The notes under the pieces: generated by a model
What the model was told of the DNA's origin: nothing
Seen by the model: only the letters and a program-made list of their open reading frames with translations
Database searches by the model: none
Shown: in pieces, positions 1 to 9,461 of the stretch
Numbering within the stretch: position 1 is the first letter of the stretch
How the letters are laid out: each line of letters starts with the position of its first letter
Position numbers and translations under genes: made by a program
Assembly: GCF_001612985.1 (NCBI RefSeq)
Contig: NZ_BDBM01000004.1
Span: 248,001 to 312,000 of the forward strand
DNA: 64,000 nt
From: Nocardia gamkensis NBRC 108242
GTDB lineage: Bacteria; Actinomycetota; Actinomycetes; Mycobacteriales; Mycobacteriaceae
Reading direction: 5' to 3'

Positions 1-1035
1 GTCGTGCTGGTCAACCCGCGTGCGGAGGAACTCGGCCTGGTCCGCAATCGCCTGCTCGACGAGCGCGCCTGGGCCGCGGTGGAGAAGGTGCTGGCCACCG
101 GCGAATCCGCCGAGTTCGACCTCACCGCGAAGAATCCGGTCCCCGGCCGGGGCCGCATCGCGGTACGCGGCGTCGCCAGGCAACTGTCGCGCGAGGAGAC
201 CACCTTCACCGTGCTGTTCGCCGACGACGATTCCGAACAGGCCCGCATGGAGGCCACCCGCCGCGATTTCGTCGCAAACGTCAGCCACGAGCTCAAGACG
301 CCGGTCGGCGCGATGAGCCTGCTTGCCGAGGCTCTCCTGGAATCCGCCGAGGACCCCGACGCCGTGCGACACTTCGGTCAGCGCGTGCTCGGCGAATCGC
401 GCCGCCTCGGCAAGATGGTGACCGAGCTGATCGCCCTCTCCCGCCTGCAGGGCGCGGAGAAACTGCCCGAACTCGAGGTGGTGGACGTGGACACCGTGGT
501 CACGCAGGCGGTCGATCGTTCCCGCACCGCCGCCGAAGCCGCCGGGATCACGGTCAGCACCGACCGCCCGAGCGGGCTCGAGGTGCTCGGCGACGAAACC
601 CTGCTGGTCACCGCCCTGTCCAACCTGGTCGAGAACGCGATCGCGTACTCACCGGCCGGTTCGCACGTGTCGGTGAGCCGCTCGCTGCGCGGCGATCACG
701 TGGCGATGGCGGTCACCGACCGCGGCATCGGCATCGCCAAGGAGGACCAGGAGCGGGTGTTCGAGCGATTCTTCCGGTCCGACAAGGCGCGTTCGCGTCA
801 GACGGGCGGCACCGGACTGGGCCTGGCTATCGTCAAACACGTGGCCGCCAACCACAACGGGGAAATCACCCTGTGGAGCAAGTTGGGCACCGGATCGACG
901 TTCACCTTGCGCATACCCGCCCACCACGAAGCAGGCGCCGACGACGACCACGACGGCGCCGTGGTGAGCACGATAGAAACAAGCCCGCGTCCTACCGGAC
1001 CGGGCCGACCGAATGGTGTGGAGGCACGCAGATGA
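1..1035 (+). CDS. senX3: Sensor histidine kinase SenX3, 5' end outside window
   Basis: This is the C-terminal part of a membrane sensor kinase that phosphorylates RegX3 in the phosphate-limitation response. The window begins inside the gene, so the membrane segments and true start are missing. The visible order is the end of a PAS-like region, then the dimerisation helix with [13 protein letters not shown] (phospho-acceptor histidine codon at 286-288), then an HATPase domain with an N box (NLVENAI), a G1 box ([15 protein letters not shown]) and a G2 box (GTGLGLAIV). The stop overlaps the regX3 start as ATGA, so the pair is translationally coupled. The assignment uses the motifs plus the regX3 neighbour and the mycobacterial gene order that follows. 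Unlike M. tuberculosis, no MIRU repeat lies between the two genes. Confidence 0.93.
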   Translation, partial: VVLVNPRAEELGLVRNRLLDERAWAAVEKVLATGESAEFDLTAKNPVPGRGRIAVRGVARQLSREETTFTVLFADDDSEQARMEATRRDFVANVSHELKTPVGAMSLLAEALLESAEDPDAVRHFGQRVLGESRRLGKMVTELIALSRLQGAEKLPELEVVDVDTVVTQAVDRSRTAAEAAGITVSTDRPSGLEVLGDETLLVTALSNLVENAIAYSPAGSHVSVSRSLRGDHVAMAVTDRGIGIAKEDQERVFERFFRSDKARSRQTGGTGLGLAIVKHVAANHNGEITLWSKLGTGSTFTLRIPAHHEAGADDDHDGAVVSTIETSPRPTGPGRPNGVEARR

Positions 1036-1721
1036 CGAGTGTTCTGATCGTCGAGGATGAGGAGTCGCTGGCCGATCCGCTCGCGTTCCTGCTGCGCAAG
1101 GAGGGTTTCGAGGTCACCGTGGTCGGTGACGGGCCGTCCGCGCTCGCCGAGTTCGACCGGTCCGGTGCGGACATCGTCCTGCTCGATCTCATGCTGCCCG
1201 GCATGAGCGGCACCGACGTGTGCAAGCAGTTGCGTACCCGCAGCGGCGTCCCGGTGATCATGGTCACCGCGCGCGACAGCGAGATCGACAAGGTGGTCGG
1301 CCTGGAGCTGGGCGCCGACGACTACGTCACCAAGCCGTATTCCGCTCGCGAACTCATCGCGCGCATCCGCGCCGTGCTGCGCCGCGGCGCGGGCGACGAA
1401 TTGGACGGCACCAACGAGAGCGGCGTGCTGGAAGCCGGTCCGGTCCGGATGGACGTGGACCGGCACACCGTGATGGTGAACGGCAAGCCGGTCACGTTGC
1501 CGCTCAAGGAGTTCGATCTGCTCGAATACCTGCTGCGCAATTCCGGGCGGGTGCTCACCCGCGGTCAGCTGATCGACCGCGTGTGGGGCGCCGACTACGT
1601 CGGCGACACCAAGACTTTGGATGTGCACGTCAAGCGACTGCGCTCGAAGATCGAGGCGGACCCGGCCAAGCCGGAACACCTGGTCACCGTGCGCGGCCTC
1701 GGCTACAAACTGGAGGCATGA
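1032..1721 (+). CDS. regX3: Response regulator RegX3 (OmpR/PhoB family)
   Basis: A 229-residue transcription factor controlled by SenX3; in mycobacteria this pair governs phosphate-starvation genes. Residues 1-120 form a receiver domain with the acidic pocket EDE (8-10), phospho-acceptor Asp52 in [11 protein letters not shown] and the conserved lysine in VTKPYS. Residues of roughly 130-228 form a PhoB-type winged helix, with [15 protein letters not shown] and the recognition region [15 protein letters not shown]. The start is the ATG at 1032, giving [12 protein letters not shown], four bases overlapping the senX3 stop; longer in-frame extensions would run through senX3 and are rejected. A strong hairpin follows the stop. 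Confidence 0.95.
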   Translation: MTSVLIVEDEESLADPLAFLLRKEGFEVTVVGDGPSALAEFDRSGADIVLLDLMLPGMSGTDVCKQLRTRSGVPVIMVTARDSEIDKVVGLELGADDYVTKPYSARELIARIRAVLRRGAGDELDGTNESGVLEAGPVRMDVDRHTVMVNGKPVTLPLKEFDLLEYLLRNSGRVLTRGQLIDRVWGADYVGDTKTLDVHVKRLRSKIEADPAKPEHLVTVRGLGYKLEA

Positions 1722-1745
1722 CCGCCCGCGCGGCGCGGAACACGA

Positions 1746-1777
1746 ACGGCCGAGAGCACTGCGGTGCTCTCGGCCGT
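1746..1777. terminator. Convergent hairpin terminator after regX3
   Basis: A perfect 14-bp stem (ACGGCCGAGAGCAC with GTGCTCTCGGCCGT) with a four-base loop lies between the rightward regX3 and the leftward secreted-protein gene. It has no U tract, as is usual in high-GC actinobacteria, and could serve both strands. Confidence 0.75.
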
Positions 1778-1791
1778 CCCGTCGGCGGATG

Positions 1792-2121
1792 TCAGGGGAA
1801 GTAGATCCAGGTGGTGCCGAGCGGGGTCTCGGTCTTCTGCAGGGTGATCCAGCCCAGATCGTCTTCCTGCATGCAGTCGTAGAGGTCGGCGGTGTTGGTG
1901 CCGCGGCAGGCGATGGTGTGCGAGGTGCCGTACGGGCTGGCGATCAGGAGCTTGCCGGCGGCCTTGGCGTTGACCGCCGCCGGATCGGTGGCCGCCACGA
2001 ACTCCGTGGTGAAGTCGTAGAACTTGTGCGGGTCGCCGTTCGGCTCCGCGTGGGCTACTCCGGTCAGCGAGAGGGCGGCGCCCAGGGCGATGGTCGCCGC
2101 GGTGAGAACTTTCTTGGACAT
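1792..2121 (-). CDS. Small secreted protein, function unknown
   Basis: A 109-residue protein with a clear Sec signal peptide: MSKK, a hydrophobic stretch, then an AHA signal-peptidase site near residue 25. The mature part of about 84 residues has two cysteines (in IACRGTN and LYDCMQ), which could form a disulfide. I do not recognise a family; such small secreted proteins are common in Nocardia. It is transcribed alone, converging on regX3 and sharing its terminator. No catalytic motif is visible. Confidence 0.8.
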   Translation of the reverse strand: MSKKVLTAATIALGAALSLTGVAHAEPNGDPHKFYDFTTEFVAATDPAAVNAKAAGKLLIASPYGTSHTIACRGTNTADLYDCMQEDDLGWITLQKTETPLGTTWIYFP

Positions 2122-2230
2122 AACGGCACATCAAACCCCATCGGAGTGAAGCGCGCATGGCGACGGGGTGAACCACGCGCGGTACCGCGCGGCGAACGGC
2201 CGCCCTATCGGGCGCTCGGTCGGCAAACGA

Positions 2231-3103
2231 TCAGGCGAGCGGATCGGTGGAATCGGGCATCCGCTCGGCATGCACCGTCGCCGGATGGATGGCGATCAGG
2301 CCGAGGCCCTCGCGGCGCTTGCAATGCCTGGCCAGCTCCGCGTAGGCGGGCGCGCCGATCAGTTCGGTCAGCTCGGGGCCGTAGGACTGCCAGACCGGCT
2401 TGCTGCCGACGTGCGCGTCGGGGGAGCCGGAGCAGTACCAGTCCAGATCCTCGCCGCCTGGCCCCCAGCCGCGGCGGTCGTACTCGGTGATCACGGTGCG
2501 CAGGATCTGCACGCCGTCGGGCCGGTCCACCCAGTCCTGGGTGCGGCGGATCGGCAGCTGCCAGCACACGTCCGGCTTCACCTCCAGCGGCTCGATGCCG
2601 CGCCGCAGCGCCATGGTGTGCAGGGCGCAGCCGACGCCCCCCGCGAAGCCGGGGCGATTCAGGAAGATGCAGGCGCCCTCGAACCGGCGTGTGCGCAGCG
2701 CGGGCTCATCGTCCAGCTCGTCGAGTTCCAGGTAGCCGCCCCTGGTGATCTTGCCCTGCGCGTTGGTCGCCTCGCACCGCAGCTGCCAGTCCTGGGGTGT
2801 GAGCATCTTCACAGCGCGACTAAGCCGTTTGCGGTCGTCCTCGTCGGAGAGGAACGCGCCGTGCGAGCAGCAGCCGTCATCCGGCCGGTCGGACAGGATG
2901 CCCTGACAGGCGGGGGTGCCGAACACGCACGTCCACCTCGACAGCAGCCAGGTCAGATCGGCGACGATCAGATGCTCGTCGTTTGCCGGATCGACGAACT
3001 CGATCCACTCCCGGGGAAAGTCGGGATCGACTTCGGGGGCTGGGTCGATCTTCCCCGCTGGTCGGGGCCGGGTCGGGCTGCTCGCGGATGCGCCTACCGT
3101 CAC
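2231..3103 (-). CDS. Cysteine-rich conserved protein, Rv0495c-like
   Basis: A 290-residue soluble protein starting at a GTG (MTVGASAS). It carries several cysteine pairs: [32 protein letters not shown] and PDVCWQLP. This spacing suggests a metal or Fe-S binding protein of the kind grouped under DUF3109/YkgJ-like families, but that is inference. Its place, divergent from the Ppx/GppA phosphatase and close to senX3-regX3, matches Rv0495c of M. tuberculosis, whose function is also unknown. The divergent start region of about 65 bp must hold promoters for both genes. Confidence 0.85.
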   Translation of the reverse strand: MTVGASASSPTRPRPAGKIDPAPEVDPDFPREWIEFVDPANDEHLIVADLTWLLSRWTCVFGTPACQGILSDRPDDGCCSHGAFLSDEDDRKRLSRAVKMLTPQDWQLRCEATNAQGKITRGGYLELDELDDEPALRTRRFEGACIFLNRPGFAGGVGCALHTMALRRGIEPLEVKPDVCWQLPIRRTQDWVDRPDGVQILRTVITEYDRRGWGPGGEDLDWYCSGSPDAHVGSKPVWQSYGPELTELIGAPAYAELARHCKRREGLGLIAIHPATVHAERMPDSTDPLA

Positions 3104-3168
3104 GAAATAGGACGCTAACAGTTCAGTCGCCTGGGTTGTAGTGCCGCGTCACCCAGTACCGTGTTCAT

Positions 3169-4203
3169 GTGCGGCTTGGGGTACTCGATGTCGGAAGCAA
3201 TACCGTTCACCTGCTCGTGGTGGACGCGCATCGTGGCGGTCACCCCCTGCCGATGAGTTCGACGAAGGCCACCTTGCGGCTGGCGGAGAACATCGACGCC
3301 GCAGGTTGCATCACCGAGGCGGGCGCGCAGCGGCTGATCGACACCGTCGCGGAATTCGCCAGCATCGCCGAGACGTCCAAGTGCGTCGAACTGATGCCGT
3401 TCGCCACCTCGGCGCTGCGCGAGGCGGCCAACTCCGAAGAGGTGCTCGGCCGCGTGCGCGCCGCGACGGGCGTCGACCTGCGGGTGCTGACCGGCGTCGA
3501 CGAGGCGCGGCTGACCTTTCTCGCGGTGCGCCGGTGGTACGGCTGGAGCGCCGGGCGCATTCTCAACCTCGACATCGGCGGCGGCTCGCTGGAAATGACC
3601 AACGGCGGCGACGAGGAACCCGACGTCGCGGTGTCCCTACAGCTCGGCGCGGGCCGGTTGACCAGGGAATGGCTGCGCGAGGACCCGCCGGGCAAGCGGC
3701 GGGTGGCCGTGCTGCGCGACTGGCTCGACGCCGAGCTGGTGGTGCCTGCGAAGAAGCTGCTCGAGCCGGGCAAGCCCGATCTGGCCGTTGGCACTTCGAA
3801 GACATTCCGGTCCCTGGCCCGACTGACCGGAGCGGCGCCTTCGGCGGCGGGCCCGCGTGCGCGTCGTACACTCACGAGCTCGGGCCTGCGCCAACTGATT
3901 GCGTTCATCTCGCGAATGACGGCGGCGGACCGTGCAGAATTGGAAGGCGTAAGTTCCGATCGGTCACAGCAATTGGTGGCCGGCGCATTGGTCGCGGAGG
4001 CGAGTATGCGGGCACTTTCGCTTGATTCCTTGGAGATTTGTCCGTGGGCGCTGCGTGAAGGGCTCATCCTGCGCAAACTGGATACCGATATGAATGGTGG
4101 ACCCGAAGCAACGTACTCAGCGGGCACGGCGACCGGAGACGGTCGGCCTGCGTCCGGCGGCGGCACGCCCGCGCCGGGCTCGATCGGGACGGTGTCGTCA
4201 TGA
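3169..4203 (+). CDS. Ppx/GppA family exopolyphosphatase
   Basis: A 344-residue member of the ASKHA phosphatase superfamily that cleaves polyphosphate and/or pppGpp. The two phosphate-binding loops are visible: DVGSNTVHLLVVDAHRGG at the N terminus and LDIGGGSLEM near residue 140. The GTG at 3169 (MRLGVLDVGSNT) is chosen because the family starts directly with the first loop. The position corresponds to Rv0496 (Ppx1-like). The last codon overlaps the next start as ATGA. Proximity to SenX3-RegX3 fits a role in phosphate economy, which is inference from context. Confidence 0.92.
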   Translation: MRLGVLDVGSNTVHLLVVDAHRGGHPLPMSSTKATLRLAENIDAAGCITEAGAQRLIDTVAEFASIAETSKCVELMPFATSALREAANSEEVLGRVRAATGVDLRVLTGVDEARLTFLAVRRWYGWSAGRILNLDIGGGSLEMTNGGDEEPDVAVSLQLGAGRLTREWLREDPPGKRRVAVLRDWLDAELVVPAKKLLEPGKPDLAVGTSKTFRSLARLTGAAPSAAGPRARRTLTSSGLRQLIAFISRMTAADRAELEGVSSDRSQQLVAGALVAEASMRALSLDSLEICPWALREGLILRKLDTDMNGGPEATYSAGTATGDGRPASGGGTPAPGSIGTVSS

Positions 4204-5789
4204 GTGAGGACTCCAAACAGCTGTCGGTCGCGGAACTGCTGGCACGAAACGGCCAGCAGAGCGGTGGCTCGTCCGGCGGTGGCAGGCGCCGCCGCAGTGG
4301 CCGGGGCATCTCCGTCGCCGAACTGACCGGCGACCTGCCGGTCATCCGGGAAGGCGGTGGTCACTCCGCGCACGCGGCGCCCGATGCCGGAGCGGAGGAG
4401 GCCGCCTACGCGCCGCCCTCGTTCGATCCGCCCCCGCCTGAGCCCGCGTCCTACGCGCCCGAGCCGCAGCCCGACCCGTCGTCGTATTCGCCCATGTCGG
4501 GCCCGATTTCGATGTACGACCCGCTGGCCGGCTACGCGCAGCCCGACCCGCCGCGAGCCGATCCGCCCCCCGGGCGATCCAGCCGGGTCATGCCCGGCAG
4601 AGACATGCCCTCCGCGCGGCACGGCACGTCCTACGATCCGCTGTCGCCGGATACCCCGGTGTCGGACCTGTTTTCGGCGGCCCCCGGTCCGTATGTGCCC
4701 GACCTGCCGGGTGGCGTGCCCGAGACGCCTCCGCGCTCGGGGCGCAGGCGCAGGCGGGAGGAACCGGAGGATGAGGCCACCGAGGTCCGGTCCTGGCAGG
4801 AGGTCCGGCCCGAGCAGTTCGGCCGGGACCCGCTGCCCGGTCGCGGAGCGGGCGAACCGGGCCGCAACGGTCACGCGGAATTCGACGAGCCCGGCTTCGG
4901 CCGCTCGCCTCTTCCCGAGCGTAACGGCGCCGGGGGCGGCCGCGCCGCGCGGCGCAGGGCGGCGGAGGCCGCGGAAGCGGCCGAGGATCTCGGCCCGTCC
5001 ACCGCGGCATGGTCACCCAGCACCGGTGGTTTCGCCCCGGAGTCGGAACCGCTGCCCCTTCCGCCGCCGCCCGATCCGCGTCCGAAGCCGGGCAGGCCCG
5101 CGGCGCCCGAGCCGCAGCCGGATGCGCATCGAAGACCAGCTCGCCGGGAGGGCGTCGGCGAGAACGGTCTACCGGCCTGGTCGGCCCGGCGGCACAAGCC
5201 GCAGGGCGATCCCCCGCCGGAATCCGCCGGCATTCCGACGGCCGCGTGGTCGCTGGCCAACCAGGACCAGCAGTTGCTCTCCGGCCAGACGGTCGCCGGC
5301 GACCTGCTGCGCGATGGCGTCGATCGGGCCGAGCGCGGCGCTGCGCGGCGCGGTGGGCGCGGTGGGCGCGCCGCCGAGATGGCGGAGATGGACGGCGTCA
5401 CCGACGTCTACGAGCCGATCGAGCTGGACGAGGACGACGATGACGACCTCGCCGACGAACCTCGCGCCGTCACCAGGGCAACCGCGCCGCGCCGGTCCAG
5501 GGCGGCCAAGAAGGCGGAGGACGACGAGAACCGGCGCCAGTGGATGATCCTCGGCGGTCAGAGCATCGGTGCCGCTGTCGCGGGCATGCTGCTGTTCAAA
5601 GGCTTCGAGCGCATGTGGGAGATGCTCCCGTGGGTGGCGCTGGCGCTGGCGATGATCGTGATTCTCGGTCTGGTGGCCCTCGTGCGGATTCTGCGCAGGA
5701 CCGACGACATCCTCAGCACCGTGATCGCCGTGGTCGTAGGCATCTTCGTCACGCTGGGGCCGTTGGCATTTCTTCTCAGCACGAACTGA
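4200..5789 (+). CDS. Proline-rich membrane protein, Rv0497-like
   Basis: A 529-residue protein coupled to the preceding phosphatase gene by an ATGA overlap. The first 430 residues or so are low complexity: rich in Pro, Gly, Arg and acidic residues, with many PDPP- and PEPQP-like motifs and an acidic run ending DEDDDDDLADE. The last 75 residues hold the only hydrophobic segments, two to three membrane helices (IGAAVAGMLLF, MLPWVALALAMIVILGLVALV and VIAVVVGIFVTLGPLAFLL). The place matches Rv0497, a membrane protein of about 310 residues, so this copy is much longer in its disordered cytoplasmic part. No enzymatic motif is seen; a scaffold role would be a guess. Confidence 0.85.
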   Translation: MSEDSKQLSVAELLARNGQQSGGSSGGGRRRRSGRGISVAELTGDLPVIREGGGHSAHAAPDAGAEEAAYAPPSFDPPPPEPASYAPEPQPDPSSYSPMSGPISMYDPLAGYAQPDPPRADPPPGRSSRVMPGRDMPSARHGTSYDPLSPDTPVSDLFSAAPGPYVPDLPGGVPETPPRSGRRRRREEPEDEATEVRSWQEVRPEQFGRDPLPGRGAGEPGRNGHAEFDEPGFGRSPLPERNGAGGGRAARRRAAEAAEAAEDLGPSTAAWSPSTGGFAPESEPLPLPPPPDPRPKPGRPAAPEPQPDAHRRPARREGVGENGLPAWSARRHKPQGDPPPESAGIPTAAWSLANQDQQLLSGQTVAGDLLRDGVDRAERGAARRGGRGGRAAEMAEMDGVTDVYEPIELDEDDDDDLADEPRAVTRATAPRRSRAAKKAEDDENRRQWMILGGQSIGAAVAGMLLFKGFERMWEMLPWVALALAMIVILGLVALVRILRRTDDILSTVIAVVVGIFVTLGPLAFLLSTN

Positions 5790-5802
5790 GCAGGGAGCAG
5801 TC

Positions 5803-6783
5803 GTGGCGAATATAGGACAGGCGAACGAGACCGGAGTGGGATCGCGCACCGGCGCGGGCCCCCCGGACGGCGGCGGGGATCTGTCCCGGCCGAAGCCGAT
5901 CCCGGTGGGGCTCTCGACCGCCTCGGTGTACCCGCAGAATACGGAGGCCGCGTTCCGGTACGCCGCCGAACTCGGTTACGACGGCGTCGAGCTGATGGTC
6001 TGGGCCGAGCCCGCCAGTCAGAGCATCGCCACCGTGCAGGCCTACTCGCGCCAGTACGGTGTGCCGGTGCTCGCGGTGCACGCGCCATGTCTGTTGATCT
6101 CGCAGCGGGTGTGGGGTTCGGATCCCGTGGCGAAACTCGAGCGCAGTGTGCGTACCGCCGAGTCGCTCGGCGCGAGCACGGTGGTCGTGCACCCGCCGTT
6201 CCGCTGGCAGCGCCGCTATGCCGCCGGGTTCGCCGCGCAGGTGGCCGAGCTGGAAGACAACAGCCCGGTGATCGTCGCGGTGGAGAACATGTTCCCGATG
6301 CGGGCGGACACGCTGTTCGGCCGGCGCGAGGGCGCGGTGAAACGGCTGGAGCGGCGCGGCGGCCCGGGTCCGGCGCTCACCGCCTTCAGCCCCTCCTACG
6401 ACCCGACCGACACCGGCTTCCGCCACTACACGCTGGATCTGTCGCACACGGCCACCGCCGGTGCCGACCCCTTGGCCCTGGCCGCCCGCATGGGCCCCGG
6501 TCTGGCCCATCTGCATCTGGCCGACGGCCGGGGCGCCGCGCACGACGAACATCTCGTTCCCGGCGAGGGCTCCCAACCGTGCGTGGAGGTGTGCGCGACC
6601 CTGGTCCGCACCGGTTTCAGCGGTCAGGTCGTCGCCGAGATCAATACGCAGAACGCGCGCACCACCAAGGAGCGGGCGGACATGCTGCATCGCACGCTGG
6701 CCTTCGCGCGCAAGCATCTGGTCGTGGCCGCCGCGCCCACGCCCGCCGGCGCGAGCCGGAGGTCGCCCGAACCACCGATGTGA
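5803..6783 (+). CDS. Sugar phosphate isomerase/epimerase (xylose isomerase-like TIM barrel)
   Basis: A 326-residue protein with an AP-endonuclease-2/xylose-isomerase-like TIM barrel. The segments IPVGLSTASVYPQNTEAAF, YDGVELMVW, VVHPPFRWQRRY, VAVENMFPM, YTLDLSHTATAG, HLHLADG and VVAEINTQ fit successive strands carrying the metal-binding His, Glu and Asp residues of the family. Its substrate is unknown. Position corresponds to Rv0498. It starts at a GTG 13 bp after the preceding stop and probably belongs to the same transcript. Confidence 0.88.
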   Translation: MANIGQANETGVGSRTGAGPPDGGGDLSRPKPIPVGLSTASVYPQNTEAAFRYAAELGYDGVELMVWAEPASQSIATVQAYSRQYGVPVLAVHAPCLLISQRVWGSDPVAKLERSVRTAESLGASTVVVHPPFRWQRRYAAGFAAQVAELEDNSPVIVAVENMFPMRADTLFGRREGAVKRLERRGGPGPALTAFSPSYDPTDTGFRHYTLDLSHTATAGADPLALAARMGPGLAHLHLADGRGAAHDEHLVPGEGSQPCVEVCATLVRTGFSGQVVAEINTQNARTTKERADMLHRTLAFARKHLVVAAAPTPAGASRRSPEPPM

Positions 6784-6922
6784 CGCTCGTCGCTACTCCG
6801 GTATGCGGCGATGCGATCCTGTCCGAGGTGCGTTGTACGCTGTACGAACCCCTCGGCGGCAGTCCGGCTACATGGCCGCGAATGCCGCCATCGGGTGGGG
6901 TCGACGAAGGACAGGAGTGAGG

Positions 6923-7810
6923 ATGACGACGGAGCTGACGGCCGATTTCGGCCCGGCGGCCACGACCGACGCACCGTTCAGCCGGGTGTGCGCGCTGGAA
7001 GAGGCGCCGCCCACCACCCCGGGAACCGGCCGCTATCTGGGCATCATCGACGACATCTGGACCATCGGCCCGAAGGTGCACGGCGGGACGATGGTCGCCG
7101 CGAGCGCGGCAGCGGCGACGAATTGGCTGCGTGCGTCCGATCCCGCGCTGGTCGGCATGGCGCCGATCGCCGCCAGTTCCGATTTCCTCGGTGCCCCGAA
7201 CCCCGGCGAGGTCGAATACGAGGTGCGGGTTCGCAAGATCGGTCGACAGATCTGCCTGGCCGACACCGACCTCGTCCAGGACGGTCGCGTCCTGGTGCGC
7301 ACGGCACTGACGTTCAGCCGCCTCGACGACGGCGACCCGATCTACGCGCCGGAGCATTCCGACATGCCCGAGCAGCCGCCTGCCGACGCCGTCGGCTACG
7401 AGCCCGGCTCCACGATGGGTGACATCGTGCACGTCGGCCGCGGCGCCGAGATCTATCTCGACCGCGAGTGGGCCCGCTTCCTCGAGGGCGCGAAGGGCGA
7501 GCCGCGGTTGCGGATGTGGATGCGCCCGAGGCCGGGCGACGAACAGGACCCCGACGTCGCGATGTACTTCGCCATGATGAGCGCCGACATGAGTCCGCCG
7601 GTGCCGATGAACCTCGGTCACTTCGGCTGGGCCCCCACCGTGCAGATGACCACCTACCTGCGTCGCAGGCCCGCGCCGGGCTGGCTGCGGATCATCGCGA
7701 CCACGCACGAGGTGGGCGGCCGCATGTTCGACGAGGACCAGCTGGTGCTCGACTCGACCGGGGCGGTCGTCGCGCAGAGTCGTCAGCTGGCGCTCGTTCC
7801 CCAGCGCTGA
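6923..7810 (+). CDS. Thioesterase family protein (double hotdog), Rv0499-like
   Basis: A 295-residue protein matching the position of Rv0499. The N-terminal half contains GPKVHGGTMVAASAAAA, a typical hotdog helix region (helix start after HGG), and both halves have the strand-rich pattern of TesB-like double-hotdog acyl-CoA thioesterases. The true substrate is unknown. The start is ATG 6923 after GGAGTGAGG; a GTG six bases upstream is also possible. Longer in-frame extensions overlap the isomerase gene and are rejected. Confidence 0.85.
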   Translation: MTTELTADFGPAATTDAPFSRVCALEEAPPTTPGTGRYLGIIDDIWTIGPKVHGGTMVAASAAAATNWLRASDPALVGMAPIAASSDFLGAPNPGEVEYEVRVRKIGRQICLADTDLVQDGRVLVRTALTFSRLDDGDPIYAPEHSDMPEQPPADAVGYEPGSTMGDIVHVGRGAEIYLDREWARFLEGAKGEPRLRMWMRPRPGDEQDPDVAMYFAMMSADMSPPVPMNLGHFGWAPTVQMTTYLRRRPAPGWLRIIATTHEVGGRMFDEDQLVLDSTGAVVAQSRQLALVPQR

Positions 7811-7842
7811 GCCCCGGCGCGCGCCGTCTAGCCTTGACCCCC

Positions 7843-8661
7843 ATGACGAGAATTGCGGTGATCGGTGGCGGGCGCATCGGGGAGGCGTTGGTCGCCGGGT
7901 TGCTGGAGTCCGGGCGGCTGACCAAGGACCTGGTCGTCGTGGAGACCCACCGGGAGCGGGCCCATCAGCTCGCCGACCGCTTCGGGATCCGGGTCACCGA
8001 CGACTTGGCCGATGCCGCCGTGGGCGCGGATCTGCTGGTGATCGCGGTGAAACCGGGCGATGTGGACGCCGTGCTCGCGCCGCTGGGCAAGGCGGAGATC
8101 GGCAGCGACCGCGATCAGGTCCTGGTCTCGCTGGCCGCGGGTGTGCCGACCGCGCGGCTGGAGGGCAAGATGCCCGCCGGATTTCCGGTGGTCCGGGTGA
8201 TGGCGAATACGCCGATGCTGGTGGGACAGGGGATGAGCGTCATCGCGCCGGGTCGCTACGCGCGCGAGCAGCATCTGGAGCTGGTGGCCGAGATTCTCGG
8301 CGCGGTCGGCAAGGTGGTCACGGTGGCGGAGAGCCAGATGGACGCGGTCACCGCCGTGTCCGGATCGGGGCCCGCCTATTTCTTCCTGGTCGTGGAGGCC
8401 ATGGTCGACGCGGGCGTCGGGCTGGGGCTCACCAGGGATGTGGCCACCCAACTCGTCGTGCAGACCATGGTCGGCTCGGCCGCCCTGCTGGACGGCTCAG
8501 GCCAGACCGCCGCGGAACTGCGCGCCGCGGTCACCTCGCCCGCCGGCACCACCGCCGCGGCGATCCGCGAGCTGGAGCGCGTAGGACTACGCTCGGCATT
8601 CCTGGAAGCGCTCTTCGCGGCCAAGCAACGGTCGGTCGAACAAGGCGCGTCCGCGGAGTGA
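7843..8661 (+). CDS. proC: Pyrroline-5-carboxylate reductase
   Basis: A 272-residue enzyme that makes the last step of proline synthesis, reducing pyrroline-5-carboxylate with NAD(P)H. The N-terminal dinucleotide fold starts IAVIGGGRIGEALVAGL. The C-terminal dimerisation domain has the family signature around AVSGSGPAYFFLVVEAMVDAGVG and LRAAVTSPAGTTAAAI. The ATG at 7843 places the nucleotide loop directly at the N terminus, as usual. Position corresponds to Rv0500. Confidence 0.96.
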   Translation: MTRIAVIGGGRIGEALVAGLLESGRLTKDLVVVETHRERAHQLADRFGIRVTDDLADAAVGADLLVIAVKPGDVDAVLAPLGKAEIGSDRDQVLVSLAAGVPTARLEGKMPAGFPVVRVMANTPMLVGQGMSVIAPGRYAREQHLELVAEILGAVGKVVTVAESQMDAVTAVSGSGPAYFFLVVEAMVDAGVGLGLTRDVATQLVVQTMVGSAALLDGSGQTAAELRAAVTSPAGTTAAAIRELERVGLRSAFLEALFAAKQRSVEQGASAE

Positions 8662-8806
8662 CCGGTCTGTATGAAATCGGAAAACCCGATTTCTCACTCC
8701 CGTCGCAGTAACACCACTGGTCCCGCTAAGCTTCAAGGAGCACGTGCGTGTCTGTTCCGTCGGTGGGGAAGCCGGTGGCGCGGACGTGCCGGAGGTCAAT
8801 GGTGCA

Positions 8807-9109
8807 ATGATGTCTGCGAACAAGATGTCTGCGAATTCCGGAGCGTCCGGCGGCTCCGGTCCCGCGGGCGGTCGGGGGAATTCCCGTACACAGCGTGAGG
8901 CCGCGACACAGGGGCAATCCGTGCTCGGCGGCGGCACCCAGTTTCTCACCGTCGCCGAAGTGGCGAGTCTGATGCGGGTGTCCAAGATGACGGTCTACCG
9001 GCTGGTGCACTCGGGCGAGTTGCCCGCCGTGCGCGTCGGCCGATCGTTCCGAGTGCACGCCAAGGCGGTACACGACTATCTGGAAACGTCCTATTTCGAC
9101 GCCGGATGA
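8807..9109 (+). CDS. Small MerR/excisionase-type helix-turn-helix protein
   Basis: A protein of about 100 residues ending in a MerR-like/excisionase winged HTH: FLTVAEVASLMRVSKMTVYRLVHSGELPAVRVGRSFRVHAKAV. The N-terminal 45 residues are a low-complexity Ser/Gly/Ala tail. Place and domain match Rv0500A. The start is uncertain: ATG 8807 lies 11 bp after GGAGG, while a GTG at 8744 lies three bases after AAGGAG and would add 21 residues. It probably binds DNA; targets are unknown. Confidence 0.85.
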   Translation: MMSANKMSANSGASGGSGPAGGRGNSRTQREAATQGQSVLGGGTQFLTVAEVASLMRVSKMTVYRLVHSGELPAVRVGRSFRVHAKAVHDYLETSYFDAG

Positions 9110-9139
9110 GGCGGTTTCGAGACCAGCGGGGCGTGCCGG

Positions 9140-9334
9140 TACGATAGATCCTCGGTTCGTGTTCGCCCGCCGGTGGCATCGCTGTTCGTTGCCTCGTGGT
9201 ATCCGGCGGCGCGAACACGGGGCGTGAGCTTGCCCAGCGACCCCGGCCCTCGGCCGGGGCCGGGGCGGACGGACGTCCGGCAATCGCGCACGGGCAGCGT
9301 GCGCGCCGAGTAGAGAGAACGCGAGGACAACCCT
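9140..9334 (+). promoter_or_regulatory. Promoter-like box and structured leader of bS22
   Basis: A TACGAT box at 9140-9145 could be a -10 element. Downstream are three successive hairpins: a long one pairing 9158-9173 with 9203-9219 (16 of 17 positions), a short one CCCCGGCC/GGCCGGGG at 9241-9259, and CGCGCAC/GTGCGCG at 9285-9305. The coding region then follows a GCGAGGACAA ribosome-binding stretch. A leader of about 190 nt before a 33-codon gene suggests post-transcriptional control, though no known ribosomal leader family was recognised. Confidence 0.5.
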
Positions 9335-9436
9335 ATGGGTTCTGTGATCAAGAAGCGCCGCAAGCGCATGTCGAAGAAGAAGCACCGCAAGCTGCTTCGC
9401 CGCACGCGTGTCCAGCGGCGCAAACTCGGCAAGTAG
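9335..9436 (+). CDS. 30S ribosomal protein bS22 (AURKAIP1/COX24 type)
   Basis: A 33-residue, extremely basic protein: [19 protein letters not shown] followed by [14 protein letters not shown]. It matches the actinobacterial small-subunit protein bS22 (Rv0500B in M. tuberculosis), related to the mitochondrial COX24/AURKAIP1 C-terminal domain. Position after proC and the small HTH gene is conserved. A strong intrinsic terminator follows 25 bp after the stop, so it is probably a short transcript of its own. Confidence 0.92.
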
Positions 9437-9461
9437 GCATCGCTGCGTGTTAGCTGCGAGG

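Noticed and set aside
3240..4874. A 544-codon leftward frame over the Ppx gene and the proline-rich gene
   Set aside because: Composition is that of an antisense shadow, and it crosses a coupled gene pair on the other strand.
4588..5016. Small leftward frames inside the proline-rich gene
   Set aside because: Arg/Pro-rich antisense frames with no start signal; explained by the low-complexity gene on the plus strand.
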